DNA from: an uncultured Eubacteriales bacterium
GTDB lineage: Bacteria > Bacillota > Clostridia > TANB77 > CAG-508
Direction of reading: 5' to 3'
Length of the DNA stretch: 35,930 nt
Assembly (NCBI GenBank): GCA_902787685.1
Contig: CADAHH010000012.1
Location: 1-35,930 of the forward strand
Part shown: piece after piece, positions 1 through 8,950 of the stretch
Numbering within the stretch: the stretch's first letter is position 1
Layout of the letters: every line of letters begins with the position of its first letter
Notes under the pieces: generated by a model
Told to the model about the DNA's origin: nothing
The model's database searches: none
The model's input: the letters and a program-made list of their open reading frames with translations, nothing else
Translations under genes and position numbers: made by a program

Positions 1-11
1 AAAAAGAGGGG

Positions 12-43
12 GGTATCATATTTTTATGCAAAAAAATGATATA
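12..43. other. AT-rich hairpin at window start
   Basis: TATCAT (14-19) and ATGATA (37-42) pair, with T-rich and A-rich inner arms and a short ATGC loop. It could be the end of a terminator belonging to a gene left of the window. There is no clean T-tract after it, so this is only a guess. Confidence 0.25.
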
Positions 44-61
44 ACTCTTGAAAATACAGGT

Positions 62-95
62 GTGTAAATTTTTTAGATATTAAATTAGTTTACAC
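62..95. promoter_or_regulatory. possible operator upstream of the NUDIX gene
   Basis: A perfect 7 bp inverted repeat, GTGTAAA (62-68) and TTTACAC (89-95), lies in the leader of the NUDIX gene. The 20 bp spacing suits a dimeric repressor site or a leader hairpin. No convincing sigma-A promoter could be placed with it. Confidence 0.25.
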
Positions 96-129
96 TACCA
101 AAAAAATTACGGAGGCATAGAAATGTAAT

Positions 130-645
130 ATGGAATTTTTTGATATAGTTGATAAAAATGATAAAATAATTGGAAAAATTAATTCAGAAATGCAAAGTAC
201 AGTAAAGCCTTCACAATTAAGATTTATAAATATTATTTTAATAAATGATAATGAAGAAATATTAGTACCTAAAAGGAGTTCGAATAGAAAAATATTTCCA
301 AATTGTTATGATTTTTCAGTCGGAGGCCATGTAAATTCAGGTGAAGAATACATAGAGGCAGCATATAGAGAACTTAAAGAGGAACTTGGAATAAAGAATG
401 TTGAATTACAAGAAATTGCTTATTTCTCTCCATTTAAAAGTTCTAGCAATACCTTTCAAAAAGTTTATATATTAAAATATAATGAACCAATAATATACTA
501 TGATCATCAAGGAATAGAAAAATTGTACTATATGACAAAAAAAGAAATAATTGAATTGATACAGGATAAACCTGAAATGTTCAAGACAGATTATTTTTTT
601 GTAATGAACTATTTATTTAAAAACGAAAAAATTTGGAAAAATTAG
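130..645 (+). CDS. NUDIX hydrolase (YfcD/Idi-like)
   Basis: This 171-residue protein has a full NUDIX box at residues 66-88, with the G-x5-E-x7-RELKEELG pattern. NUDIX enzymes cleave nucleoside diphosphates linked to another group, with Mg2+ held by the box glutamates. The start (MEFFDIVDKNDKIIGK) and the VPKRSS and FPNCYDFSVGGH stretches resemble YfcD-type NUDIX proteins related to isopentenyl-diphosphate isomerase, but the substrate cannot be read from sequence. The GGAGG at 111-115 sits 7 nt before an ATG at 123 that is followed at once by TAA, and 14 nt before the true ATG at 130. Translation may therefore depend on re-initiation or long spacing. It is convergent with tnpV and separated from it by a hairpin. 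It may be cargo of the mobile DNA to its right. Confidence 0.85.
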   Translation: MEFFDIVDKNDKIIGKINSEMQSTVKPSQLRFINIILINDNEEILVPKRSSNRKIFPNCYDFSVGGHVNSGEEYIEAAYRELKEELGIKNVELQEIAYFSPFKSSSNTFQKVYILKYNEPIIYYDHQGIEKLYYMTKKEIIELIQDKPEMFKTDYFFVMNYLFKNEKIWKN

Positions 646-662
646 AATAATATATATTATAT

Positions 663-694
663 ATAGGATGAGTAATTAGTTTTACTCATCCTAT
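663..694. terminator. hairpin between convergent genes
   Basis: A 12 bp perfect stem (663-674 with 683-694, core GGATGAGTA/TACTCATCC) and an 8 nt loop lie between the ends of the NUDIX gene (+) and tnpV (-). No good T-tract follows on either strand, so it is a terminator-like hairpin, not a textbook terminator. Confidence 0.5.
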
Positions 695-705
695 CCTATT
701 ACCAA

Positions 706-1065
706 TCAGCAGTAAATTAATTCAGAATATATAATTTCTTCAGCAGAATGTTTATAATTATTCATAAGTCCAGTCCACTTTAGTGGGTCAGTATCTTTTA
801 AACTTTCGTCAATAGGATTTTTTTCTAGCATTTGCTTCATAAGTATTTCAAGTCTTTTTTTAGCCTGTATATCAATATCTATAACATGTTTTCTTAAAGT
901 ACCATCTAAAAGCATTATAGAATATTCAGCTTTTTTATGCTCTTTCAAATATTGTAATCTTAAATGCCCATATTTTCCAATTTGATAATCATTTTTATAA
1001 TTTTCTTCTAAATATAAGTCAGGAATTAAATAATCTCCCTCTTTGTGATAGGTTATCTCTACCAT
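706..1065 (-). CDS. tnpV: TnpV-like transposon-encoded protein
   Basis: A 119-residue protein matching the TnpV family known from Tn4451-type mobilizable transposons and clostridial ICEs. Family hallmarks are YGHLRLQYLKEHKKAEYSI, the DIDIQAKKRLEILMKQM helix, and a C-terminus of the form W-x6-NN-x4-AEEIIYSELIY. Its biochemical role is unknown; Tn4451 studies place it among genes not essential for excision. GGAGG lies 8 nt before the ATG. It stands alone on the minus strand, while the recombinase and relaxase are on the plus strand, so it may come from a different element or a rearranged one. Confidence 0.8.
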   Translation of the reverse strand: MVEITYHKEGDYLIPDLYLEENYKNDYQIGKYGHLRLQYLKEHKKAEYSIMLLDGTLRKHVIDIDIQAKKRLEILMKQMLEKNPIDESLKDTDPLKWTGLMNNYKHSAEEIIYSELIYC

Positions 1066-1227
1066 AATAAAATCCTCCCAAAATTTAATTTCACTACTTT
1101 TAGAACTATATTTATATCATTTCAGCCGTCTAAAAAAACTATATTTTTAAAAAGTGTACTTAAATAATTCTTACTGGCTTGCACTTTTAGTAATTGTAAA
1201 CCAAAGATAAAGAATGGTAATTTGAGA

Positions 1228-1386
1228 ATGGTAGAAAAAACTAATATTGCTTATGTAGAACCACATACTGCTGTTATTAAGAATAAGCTATATTTATTCT
1301 TTAATGAACACGAATATTTTTACATAGGTAATTTAGCAAATAAGTATCCACTCTCAAAATTAAGAGAATTTATCAATGGCAACTAA
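1228..1386 (+). CDS. small hypothetical ORF or gene remnant
   Basis: The frame encodes 52 residues (MVEKTNIAYVEPH... to REFINGN). It stays open upstream to 1168 without a start or a good ribosome binding site, so this may be the 3' end of a truncated gene. A strong terminator 58 bp downstream supports it being the end of a real transcription unit. I do not recognise the family. The segment KNKLYLFFNEHEYFYIGNLANKY has the alternating pattern of a small beta-strand protein. Confidence 0.35.
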   Translation: MVEKTNIAYVEPHTAVIKNKLYLFFNEHEYFYIGNLANKYPLSKLREFINGN

Positions 1387-1443
1387 TACTAAAAGATTTT
1401 TTGTTTTCAGCAAGTAATATGACAAGTAAATATTAGATTTTTT

Positions 1444-1473
1444 AAGTGTTAGTTATTATACTAGCACTTTTTT
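1444..1473 (+). terminator. rho-independent terminator
   Basis: Stem AAGTGTTAGT (1444-1453) with ACTAGCACTT (1460-1469), one G-T pair, a TTATTA loop and a T-run to 1473. It ends the transcript of the small ORF at 1228-1386. Confidence 0.75.
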
Positions 1474-1594
1474 CTTAGTTCTAGAAAATTATGTAATAAT
1501 TTTCGTAGAAATAAGTTATGCGAAATTTAGAGTTTCTTAGTGACGAAGGAACTTTAGAAACTTTTAATTCCGTGTTTGTTTTTAGGAGGTTGTA
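1474..1594. other. possible left end of the mobile element
   Basis: This short gap precedes the recombinase. It holds a perfect palindrome, GAAAATTAT-GTA-ATAATTTTC (about 1483-1503), and a 7 bp inverted repeat AGTTTCT/AGAAACT. In Tn4451-type elements the recombinase gene sits just inside one end, so the left attachment site may lie here. I could not identify the exact crossover dinucleotide or a matching right end. Confidence 0.25.
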
Positions 1595-3459
<1,865 letters not shown>

Positions 3460-3501
3460 TTGTTGCAACTATTACTTTATATTTGTGCTATGTTGCAACA
3501 A
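3460..3501. repeat. inverted repeat after the recombinase
   Basis: A perfect 10 bp inverted repeat, TTGTTGCAAC (3460-3469) and GTTGCAACAA (3492-3501), with a 22 nt spacer, lies directly after the recombinase stop. There is no T-tract. It is the first of four hairpins between the recombinase and the relaxase. Confidence 0.6.
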
Positions 3502-3517
3502 GCAAATTGGCGAATAC

Positions 3518-3652
3518 AAATTTATATTTGCGTTAGCAATATAAATTTTATGTGAGGTAATTTGGATAAATTTTATCTGTCAAGATAAAACTTTTGCCTC
3601 GCAGAGCCCCAGAGTTATGATGGCACGTCATAACTCATAGGGGGTTAGGACT
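3518..3652 (+). other. oriT-like hairpin cluster upstream of relaxase
   Basis: Three further stem-loops precede the relaxase: 3518-3548 (13 bp, one bulge, GTTA loop), 3571-3590 (TTTTATCT/AGATAAAA, GTCA loop) and 3613-3635 (AGTTATGA/TCATAACT, flanked by CCCC and GGGGG that can extend it). MobV relaxases nick an oriT made of such hairpins next to their own gene, so position and structure fit. The last hairpin, with its GC-rich flanks in AT-rich DNA, is the best candidate. The nick site is not identified. Confidence 0.5.
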
Positions 3653-3704
3653 TATGACAAGGTCAAAGTCCAATGCTTCGAAGCAAATTCTAAAGGAGGA
3701 AAAG

Positions 3705-4742
3705 ATGGAACAAGAATTAGCATATTCATTTCACTTGGGTAGTGATAAAAACAAAAGTAAAGTAGCAAAAAAGACAGCTAAAGGAAATATTTCTGGAACA
3801 ACTTCTCTTTCAAATAATGCTATTCAAAATGCAAATGATTTATCAAGAGTAAATAAACACAACTTACGTGATTATGATAATAACAGAGAATTAATTACAA
3901 CTATATATGGAACTAATGATATTGTAGAAGATGTTAAACAAGCATATTTAGAAGAATTTGAACAGGCTAGAATTGAATACAATGCTAAAACAAGAGCTGA
4001 TAGACAAGTCAAAGATTACTTTCAAAAAGTGTGTAATTCTCAAAATGATATTGCTTGTGAGATTATTATTGAACTTGGAGATATGGATTTTTGGCAAGAT
4101 AAAGACAACGAATATAGATATAAAATGACAGATGTATATAATGAGCAAATACAAGACTTAAATAAAATACTTCCTAGCTTTAAAGTAGCCAATGCTACAA
4201 TACATTTTGACGAAACATCTCCACATATTACAAAAGAGTCTTTAACCAAAATACAAGATAAGATGAGAAATGCTTGTATTAAGTCATATAATAAGTTTTA
4301 TGGTGTTGATAGTAGGCTTAAAACAAAGCAAAAAGGCAGGAATCAAGATATAAATGTTATAGAAATGGATAATTACAGAGAGATGAAGAAAAAAATAGAA
4401 AAACAAAAGCAAAAGTTAGAAAATGCTAATAAACAAACTAAAAAGATAGATAATTCAAGTAAAGATATAGTCGAGTTATTAGATAATTTAAAACCTATGC
4501 CATTTAGTAAAAATAATAGCCAAATTTCAAACGAGAATATAGAAAATATCAAAGATTATATTAAAGATGTAACAGATGTTACCAAAACAGTTAGAAATGT
4601 TAATGACTTAAATATAGCTATTAGAGATTTTGAACACTCTGCTTTTGAAATAGAAAAAGAAAATCGCTCTCTTAAAAATCAAATAGAACTTAAAGATGAA
4701 GAAATTAAAGGATTAAAAAATGATTTAAAAAGGAGAGTTTAA
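3705..4742 (+). pseudogene. MobV/Pre-type relaxase, internally deleted and frameshifted
   Basis: This frame encodes a MobV (Mob/Pre, TnpZ-like) relaxase, which nicks oriT and pilots a strand into a recipient. The start is taken at 3705 (AAAGGAGG 6 nt upstream); the frame is also open from an ATG at 3654 without a ribosome binding site. Motif I (LSRVNKHNLRDYDNN, residues 47-60) is intact. In the metal-binding motif, HFDETSPH (167-174) should continue with HxH and roughly 25-30 residues, but jumps straight to TKESLTKIQDKM. This in-frame loss removes a metal-ligand histidine. The frame ends at 4742, yet its natural continuation lies in the -1 frame to 4978. The helical C-terminal half (LKNQIELKDEEIKGLKND) is typical. 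Expected to be catalytically dead. Confidence 0.8.
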
Positions 4743-4978
4743 AGGTACAATTACAGAAGTTTAAAGGTTTTTGGCATAATTTAATGAGTCACTTTCACAA
4801 GAAAATTACTTATGATAATGATCAAAATTATAAAATTGTAAGTGATGACCTATATAAAAATGGTATATTTGATGACAATGATAATGAAATTGCAAATAAT
4901 ATTTTAAGAAAAGTAACAATACCTGATGAAAAGAAGAATAACAAACCAAAAAAGAAAAATGATTTTAATTTAAATTAA
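4731..4978 (+). pseudogene. C-terminal part of the MobV relaxase in the -1 frame
   Basis: Reading in the -1 frame from the TTTAAAA tract at 4724-4730 gives KESLKVQLQKFKGFWHNLMSHFHKK..., then 60 more residues ending at 4978. FWHNLM and FHKKI(T/A)YD are typical MobV C-terminal motifs. The ATG at 4784 has no Shine-Dalgarno sequence, so this is better read as the detached tail of the upstream gene than a separate 64-residue protein. The cause is either a missing A in an A-run or programmed -1 slippage. Confidence 0.7.
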
Positions 4979-4993
4979 AGGAGATTTTGTATT

Positions 4994-5296
4994 ATGGATA
5001 ATATTATAGATGATAAAGTTAAAAATGTAGTAGATATAATTAGGAATATGGATTTGAAGAATAAATTAAGATTAGGTGTATGTATGAGTTCAAGTGCTTA
5101 TACTAACTTTAAATATAATAAAGCACACATACACAGCATATTTGATAAAAGGCTAAAAGAAATTGATAATGAGTATTTAGCAAGCTATGTAAATATGAGA
5201 AAATACCCTATTATCCTATTTGTTATGGCTAAAATAATGGAAATGAATAATCAAGAGCAAAATCAAATTGCAATGTATTTGTATAATAGGATTTAA
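4994..5296 (+). CDS. hypothetical protein, 100 aa
   Basis: A 100-residue protein of mostly predicted helices, with no signal peptide or membrane segment. It begins 15 bp after the relaxase tail, with AAAGGAGA 8-9 nt before the ATG, so it was probably co-transcribed with the mobilization gene. I do not recognise the family. The middle (MSSSAYTNFKYNKAHIHS) and the C-terminal MNNQEQNQIAMYLYNRI have no motif I can name. It could be an accessory gene of the mobile element. Confidence 0.6.
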   Translation: MDNIIDDKVKNVVDIIRNMDLKNKLRLGVCMSSSAYTNFKYNKAHIHSIFDKRLKEIDNEYLASYVNMRKYPIILFVMAKIMEMNNQEQNQIAMYLYNRI

Positions 5297-5320
5297 ATTC
5301 AAAAAAATTTTAAAAACTAA

Positions 5321-5349
5321 TTGACAAACGCAAACAACCGTTTTATAAT
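5321..5349 (+). promoter_or_regulatory. sigma-A promoter of dinD with embedded palindrome
   Basis: Perfect TTGACA (5321-5326), a 17 bp spacer and perfect TATAAT (5344-5349). Within the spacer lies an inverted repeat AAACG-8-CGTTT (5326-5330 and 5339-5343), placed where a repressor would block RNA polymerase. It does not match the usual LexA box, so the regulator is unknown. Confidence 0.8.
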
Positions 5350-5388
5350 AATAACAAAATATAATATTAAGAAATGGAGCTGATATTA

Positions 5389-6216
5389 TTGAAAGAAATA
5401 GATAATAATAAATCATTTGAAGATATTAAACATATTGATGAAAATGGTGTTGAATTTTGGTATGCTAGAGAACTTATGACTATTTTAGAGTATAACAAAT
5501 GGGAAAATTTTGAAAAAGTTATTAACAGAGCAAAAGATGCTTGTGAAAACAGTGGTATTACTGTGATTGATCATTTTCCTGACGTCAGGAAAACGATCAA
5601 AATGCCTAAAGGAGCTGAAAAAACAATTTTAGACTATAAACTTACTCGTTATGCTTGTTATTTAATAGCCCAAAACGGAGATAGCAGAAAAAAAGTTATT
5701 GCGCTTGCTCAAACTTATTTTGCAGTTCAAACTAGAAAACAGGAAATTACAGAAAAAGAATATAGTATGCTTACAGAAGAAGAAAAAAGATTTTATCAAA
5801 GGAATTTAACACGTAAAGGGAATTATTCCTTAAATCAAACTGCAAAAAAAGCAGGAGTTAAAAATTTTGATAAATTCCATAATGCAGGTTATAAAGGTTT
5901 ATACAATGGTGAAACAGCTGACGATATTGCCAAAAGAAAGGGATTACGATATAGAGAAGATATTCTAGATAATATGGGAAGTGATGAACTTATTGCTAAT
6001 TTATTTAGAATTTCTCAAACTGAGCAAAAGTTAAGAAAAGATAATATTCAAGGTGAAAAAGAAGCTAATTCTACCCATTATGAAGTTGGAAAAAAAGTTA
6101 GAAAGGCAATTGCTGATATTGGTGGAACTATGCCAGAAGATTTACCTACTCCTAAAAAGAGTTTAAAGCAATTAGAAAAAGAAAAAAGCAAAAAATTAAG
6201 AGATAAAAATTCTTAA
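5389..6216 (+). CDS. dinD: DNA-damage-inducible protein D (DinD-like)
   Basis: The protein matches DinD along its whole length. The N-terminal BRO-like region reads KHIDENGVEFWYARELMTILEY, followed by the VIDHFPDVRKTI and GAEKTILDYKLTRYACYLIAQNGD segments. The C-terminal half has IGSDEL-like NMGSDELIANLFRISQTEQKL and THYEVGKKVRKAI. In E. coli DinD is SOS-induced and modulates RecA filaments; in Firmicutes it is often on mobile DNA. I favour the TTG at 5389 (GGAG 9 nt upstream, giving MKEIDNN), over the ATG at 5374, which has no ribosome binding site. It has its own strong promoter and a strong shared terminator, so it is a single-gene unit. Confidence 0.85.
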   Translation: MKEIDNNKSFEDIKHIDENGVEFWYARELMTILEYNKWENFEKVINRAKDACENSGITVIDHFPDVRKTIKMPKGAEKTILDYKLTRYACYLIAQNGDSRKKVIALAQTYFAVQTRKQEITEKEYSMLTEEEKRFYQRNLTRKGNYSLNQTAKKAGVKNFDKFHNAGYKGLYNGETADDIAKRKGLRYREDILDNMGSDELIANLFRISQTEQKLRKDNIQGEKEANSTHYEVGKKVRKAIADIGGTMPEDLPTPKKSLKQLEKEKSKKLRDKNS

Positions 6217-6223
6217 GGAGAAT

Positions 6224-6264
6224 ATATAAAAAGTTGTAGTTTCAAACACTACAACTTTTTATAT
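6224..6264. terminator. bidirectional terminator, dinD / membrane protein
   Basis: A 17 bp perfect stem (6224-6240 with 6248-6264) around a 7 nt loop, with A-run before and T-run after, lies between the convergent dinD and the minus-strand gene ending at 6265. Either strand gives a hairpin followed by T residues. Confidence 0.9.
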
Positions 6265-7245
6265 TTATTTTATTGGTTCACTACTATACCAGTAATAAGA
6301 ACCATTTGAAGATTTTTTGAAAGTATGCTTAAATGTTGTTAATTCTTGGTTCAAAAATTTTTCAATATTACCAATCATGTCATCACCATATAGTTTGTTT
6401 TTATCGAAGTCTACTTTTGATGATAATTTAACATTCTTATCAGATGCTGAATAGATATCATATGAACCTGCATGATTAATTCCATTTACAATATTTTCTA
6501 CTTCTACAAGATGTACATATTTATCATATATAAATATATCATCTCCAATTTGTTCTGCTTTTATTAACTTAGATGTAGAACTTTCCCAAGGAACACCTCC
6601 ACCACCTTCATAATCAAAACTATCATATTCATTATTTTTATATATTATTGAATGTCCATCATATGGTGATGCATTTTCATGAATTATTGTAACGTTATTC
6701 CCAAAAATTTCAGTTGCTTTATCGTCTATTATTTTTTTAGAATAAATTACGTGTTCTCTTTTAGGAATATACTCATTTTCATATTGATATTCAATTCGGG
6801 TAGCATCATCTTTATCTAAATTATTAAATATAGTTAATAGTTTTAAGCTGTTGGCTAAATCTTTCTCTGTTACTTTTTTTGACTGATATGCTATTAATTC
6901 ATCGTAATAACTAAATTTTGATACATAATTATATAGTTTTTTTACTGAATCACTTTTTATATCTAAAGTTTCAATTTTATTATTATTAATTTCATCTTTT
7001 GATATTTCTGATGTTGTAGGTTTATTTTCTATAGTTTGTGATATACTGTTTATTTTTCCTTGCAAATCGCTTACAGTACCATTTAAGTTATTTACTTGTG
7101 ATTGAAGCTCAGTAGATTTTTGAATTTCTGCAGTTTTATCATTATTAAGCTTATAAATGAATATTCCCATAACTATTATTACAATTATTGCTAATATTAG
7201 GAAAAACGTTGATAAACTAATTTTTGTAACCTTGTTTTCTTCCAT
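6265..7245 (-). CDS. membrane-anchored protein of unknown function
   Basis: Starting at the ATG preceded by GAGGTGAG, the protein has 326 residues. An upstream in-frame ATG at 7284 lacks such a site. A short cytoplasmic N-terminus is followed by one membrane helix (about residues 10-31) and a coiled coil (about 35-65), with the rest probably outside the cell. The outer domain has a glycine run (YEGGGGVPWE) and is otherwise unrecognised. It may be a sensor or surface domain. It shares a terminator with dinD. Confidence 0.7.
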   Translation of the reverse strand: MEENKVTKISLSTFFLILAIIVIIVMGIFIYKLNNDKTAEIQKSTELQSQVNNLNGTVSDLQGKINSISQTIENKPTTSEISKDEINNNKIETLDIKSDSVKKLYNYVSKFSYYDELIAYQSKKVTEKDLANSLKLLTIFNNLDKDDATRIEYQYENEYIPKREHVIYSKKIIDDKATEIFGNNVTIIHENASPYDGHSIIYKNNEYDSFDYEGGGGVPWESSTSKLIKAEQIGDDIFIYDKYVHLVEVENIVNGINHAGSYDIYSASDKNVKLSSKVDFDKNKLYGDDMIGNIEKFLNQELTTFKHTFKKSSNGSYYWYSSEPIK

Positions 7246-7400
7246 GTTCTCACCTCGCTTTCTTTTGTAAAATAAATTATACAACTATATTTTACCAATT
7301 ATGCTATTTTTTTACAACACTATTTGAGAATTTTTTTAAAATTATTGCAAAAGCATAAAAATTATGTTAAATTATAATCAATAAATCGAATTATATAAGA

Positions 7401-7483
7401 GAGCTCGAAACAGAGAATGTCATTTTTTCGCATACCTGTTTCGAAATCGCTCCATATGTGCGATTTTTACAAGTCGCAGTGAA
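7401..7483 (+). repeat. structured intergenic repeat, copy A
   Basis: Stem 1 is TCGAAACAG (7405-7413) with CTGTTTCGA (7436-7444), extended by GAGC/GCTC across an AATC bulge. Then comes the fixed CTCCATATGT (7450-7459), and stem 2, GCGATTT-TTAC-AAGTCGC (7460-7477). Copy B (8760-8825) keeps the fixed stretch and loop and changes both sides of the stems together. It lies in the leader of the gene at 7512 and may act in the RNA. Confidence 0.6.
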
Positions 7484-7511
7484 TATAATGCTTATGAAAG
7501 GTGAAATCCAT

Positions 7512-7802
7512 ATGGAATATAAATATCATTATAGTGCAGATTTTAAAAAAAGAGTAATACAACATTTTGGCAAAGAAATGGTCCCATTTCTTGAAAGAGA
7601 TGATGAAGTAGCTTATAGATATATAGGTAGATGTATTTATGATACAAAAAGTGGTATACAATTCAAACTAGGGAATGAACTTAATTTAAGTTTACATCTT
7701 AAAGATTTTCTTAATAGTACTCAAGAAGAAAGACAAGAGTTTATAAATATAAGAGAAACTAAAAAGAAGGAATATGAAGAGCTTAATGATTTATATACTT
7801 AA
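7512..7802 (+). CDS. hypothetical protein, 96 aa
   Basis: The start is set by AAAGGTGA 7 nt before the ATG at 7512 (MEYKYHYSADFKKRVIQHFG), giving 96 residues. The frame is open further upstream to 7458 without a ribosome binding site. It is a soluble, charged protein with a helical C-terminus (STQEERQEFINIRETKKKEY). I do not recognise it. After the TAA, the same frame stays open for 15 charged codons (WWDMDKEKRQEEYIQ) in keeping with the helix, so the stop may be a recent truncation. It follows a structured repeat and precedes a terminator. Confidence 0.55.
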   Translation: MEYKYHYSADFKKRVIQHFGKEMVPFLERDDEVAYRYIGRCIYDTKSGIQFKLGNELNLSLHLKDFLNSTQEERQEFINIRETKKKEYEELNDLYT

Positions 7803-7890
7803 TGGTGGGACATGGACAAAGAGAAACGACAAGAAGAGTATATACAATAGCATTGTTTTATATCAATATGAAGTGAATATTTGAATTAGT

Positions 7891-7959
7891 AGGTAAAAAT
7901 ATAAAGACTTTATATCAATAATTGAGGTGGAAAACTATGAATGTTTTTTACCTTTTTTT
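7891..7959 (+). terminator. terminator-like structure with inner hairpin
   Basis: AGGTAAAAA (7891-7899) pairs with TTTTTACCT (7945-7953), followed by a T-run. Inside is a second stem, ATATAAAG-A-CTTTATAT (7899-7915). It is placed to end the transcript of the gene at 7512. Confidence 0.5.
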
Positions 7960-8492
7960 GTATTATTAAATGCTTAAAATAACTTCAAAAAGTAAATAAA
8001 AATTTAGAAAGAAGTTAATCATGTTGAATAATAGATTTTTTGTAGTTGAAAAATAAGGACTTATATTATATTATCATAGCAAGATTTTATTTGAATTGTT
8101 TTATCCATTTAAACTGTTGAGATATTATTAGTATTATTTATTCCTCATTTTATTTGTAAAATTATTTCGAAATTTCTTCACAAATAATAAATCAAACTCT
8201 AGTGTGATTACTAGAGTTCTTTTTAAATAAACTTGCTAAAAAATCAAATACAAAAAAAGTATAAATATCATTTTGTTTTTGGAATTTGTACTTTTAGACC
8301 AACAAATTCACAAAAACTGTTGCATTATTTTTTGAATTTTGTAATAATAGAAATCGAAGAAATTAATTAAAAGTTTAATTTAAATATTCCTAATGAAAAA
8401 GAGTATTTAATAGCTGAAAATGTTACAAAAGAAGTATATTTTAGAATAAACTTGGAGTATTCAAATGAACTGAAGAGAGGAAGTTTATATTT
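7960..8492 (+). other. intergenic debris with a terminator and a repeat block
   Basis: No intact gene is visible. A block at 8101-8143 (starting TTATCCATTTAAAC) recurs with changes at 8859-8895. A perfect 9 bp terminator (AACTCTAGT-GTGATT-ACTAGAGTT, then CTTTTT) lies at 8195-8225. From about 8374 to 8496 one frame is open (NIPNEKEYLIAENVTKEVYFRI...) without a start, which looks like the end of a lost gene. Confidence 0.5.
8195..8225 (+). terminator. rho-independent terminator
   Basis: Perfect 9 bp stem (8195-8203 with 8210-8218), a 6 nt loop and a T-run. No intact gene lies just upstream, so it probably served a lost gene or a small RNA. Confidence 0.75.
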
Positions 8493-8711
8493 ATGAAAAA
8501 TTTCAAGAAAAAAGAACTAAAAATCAGTAATGGTATCACTTTAATAGCTTTAGTAATCACAATATAAACTCTGGCGAAGACATTTATCAAATAGATGACT
8601 CTGGCTAGAGATTTCTATATAATGATAAAGGATTTTTTTCTAAAACAAGAAGATGTAAGTTATTAAGAAATTTCTTCATTGTCTCTTGATAAAATCAAAA
8701 GAATATACTAA
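8493..8711 (+). pseudogene. decayed prepilin-like protein gene
   Basis: The ATG at 8493 opens a class III-type prepilin signal: basic KNFKKKELK, then NG-ITLIALVITI, which matches the G-hydrophobic start of type IV pilin-like proteins. A TAA follows at 8565-8567, where the hydrophobic helix should continue. Two more segments are readable: NSGEDIYQIDDSG-stop-RFLYNDKGF, and after a frame change FLKQEDVSY-stop-EISSLSLDKIKRIY, ending at 8711. The gene has lost its middle and gained several stops and a frameshift. Prepilin-like proteins of this type are exported and may be cleaved by an A24 peptidase. Confidence 0.6.
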
Positions 8712-8759
8712 ATTAAAATTAACAAATAAAAATGATTGATTTTTGTATCGATCGTAATT

Positions 8760-8825
8760 GGAGCAAAAAGTTGTAAATAACTACGACATCCTCTCCATAT
8801 GTTCAACTTTTACAAGTTGCAATGA
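8760..8825 (+). repeat. structured intergenic repeat, copy B
   Basis: GGAG (8760-8763) pairs with CTCC (8793-8796) around an inner stem GTTGTA-AATAAC-TACGAC (8770-8787). Then comes ATATGT and stem 2, CAACTT-TTAC-AAGTTG (8804-8819). It is related to copy A at 7401-7483 with compensating changes in stem 2. No gene follows here, unlike copy A. Confidence 0.6.
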
Positions 8826-8842
8826 AAAGTGAATAATTAAAA

Positions 8843-8906
8843 TAAAGAATAAATAAATTTATCCATTTAAATTGTTGGGATGTTGTTATTTATTCTTTTT
8901 TATTGT
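8843..8906 (+). terminator. terminator-like hairpin containing the repeat block
   Basis: AAAGAATAAATAA pairs perfectly with TTATTTATTCTTT over 13 bp and is followed by T residues. The loop holds the TTATCCATTTAAAT block (8859-8895) seen also at 8101-8143, with its own AATTTA/TAAATT stem. Confidence 0.5.
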
Positions 8907-8950
8907 CAACCTGTTTTTGGAAGGTGTCCCCAAAAAGTTTTAAAAATGTA

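Noticed and set aside
4784..4978. Independent 64-residue gene
   Set aside because: It has no ribosome binding site, and the frame runs back into a recognisable relaxase C-terminus.
5326..5343. LexA (SOS) box at dinD
   Set aside because: AAACG-8-CGTTT does not match the CGAAC-4-GTTCG or GAACATATGTTC type sites.
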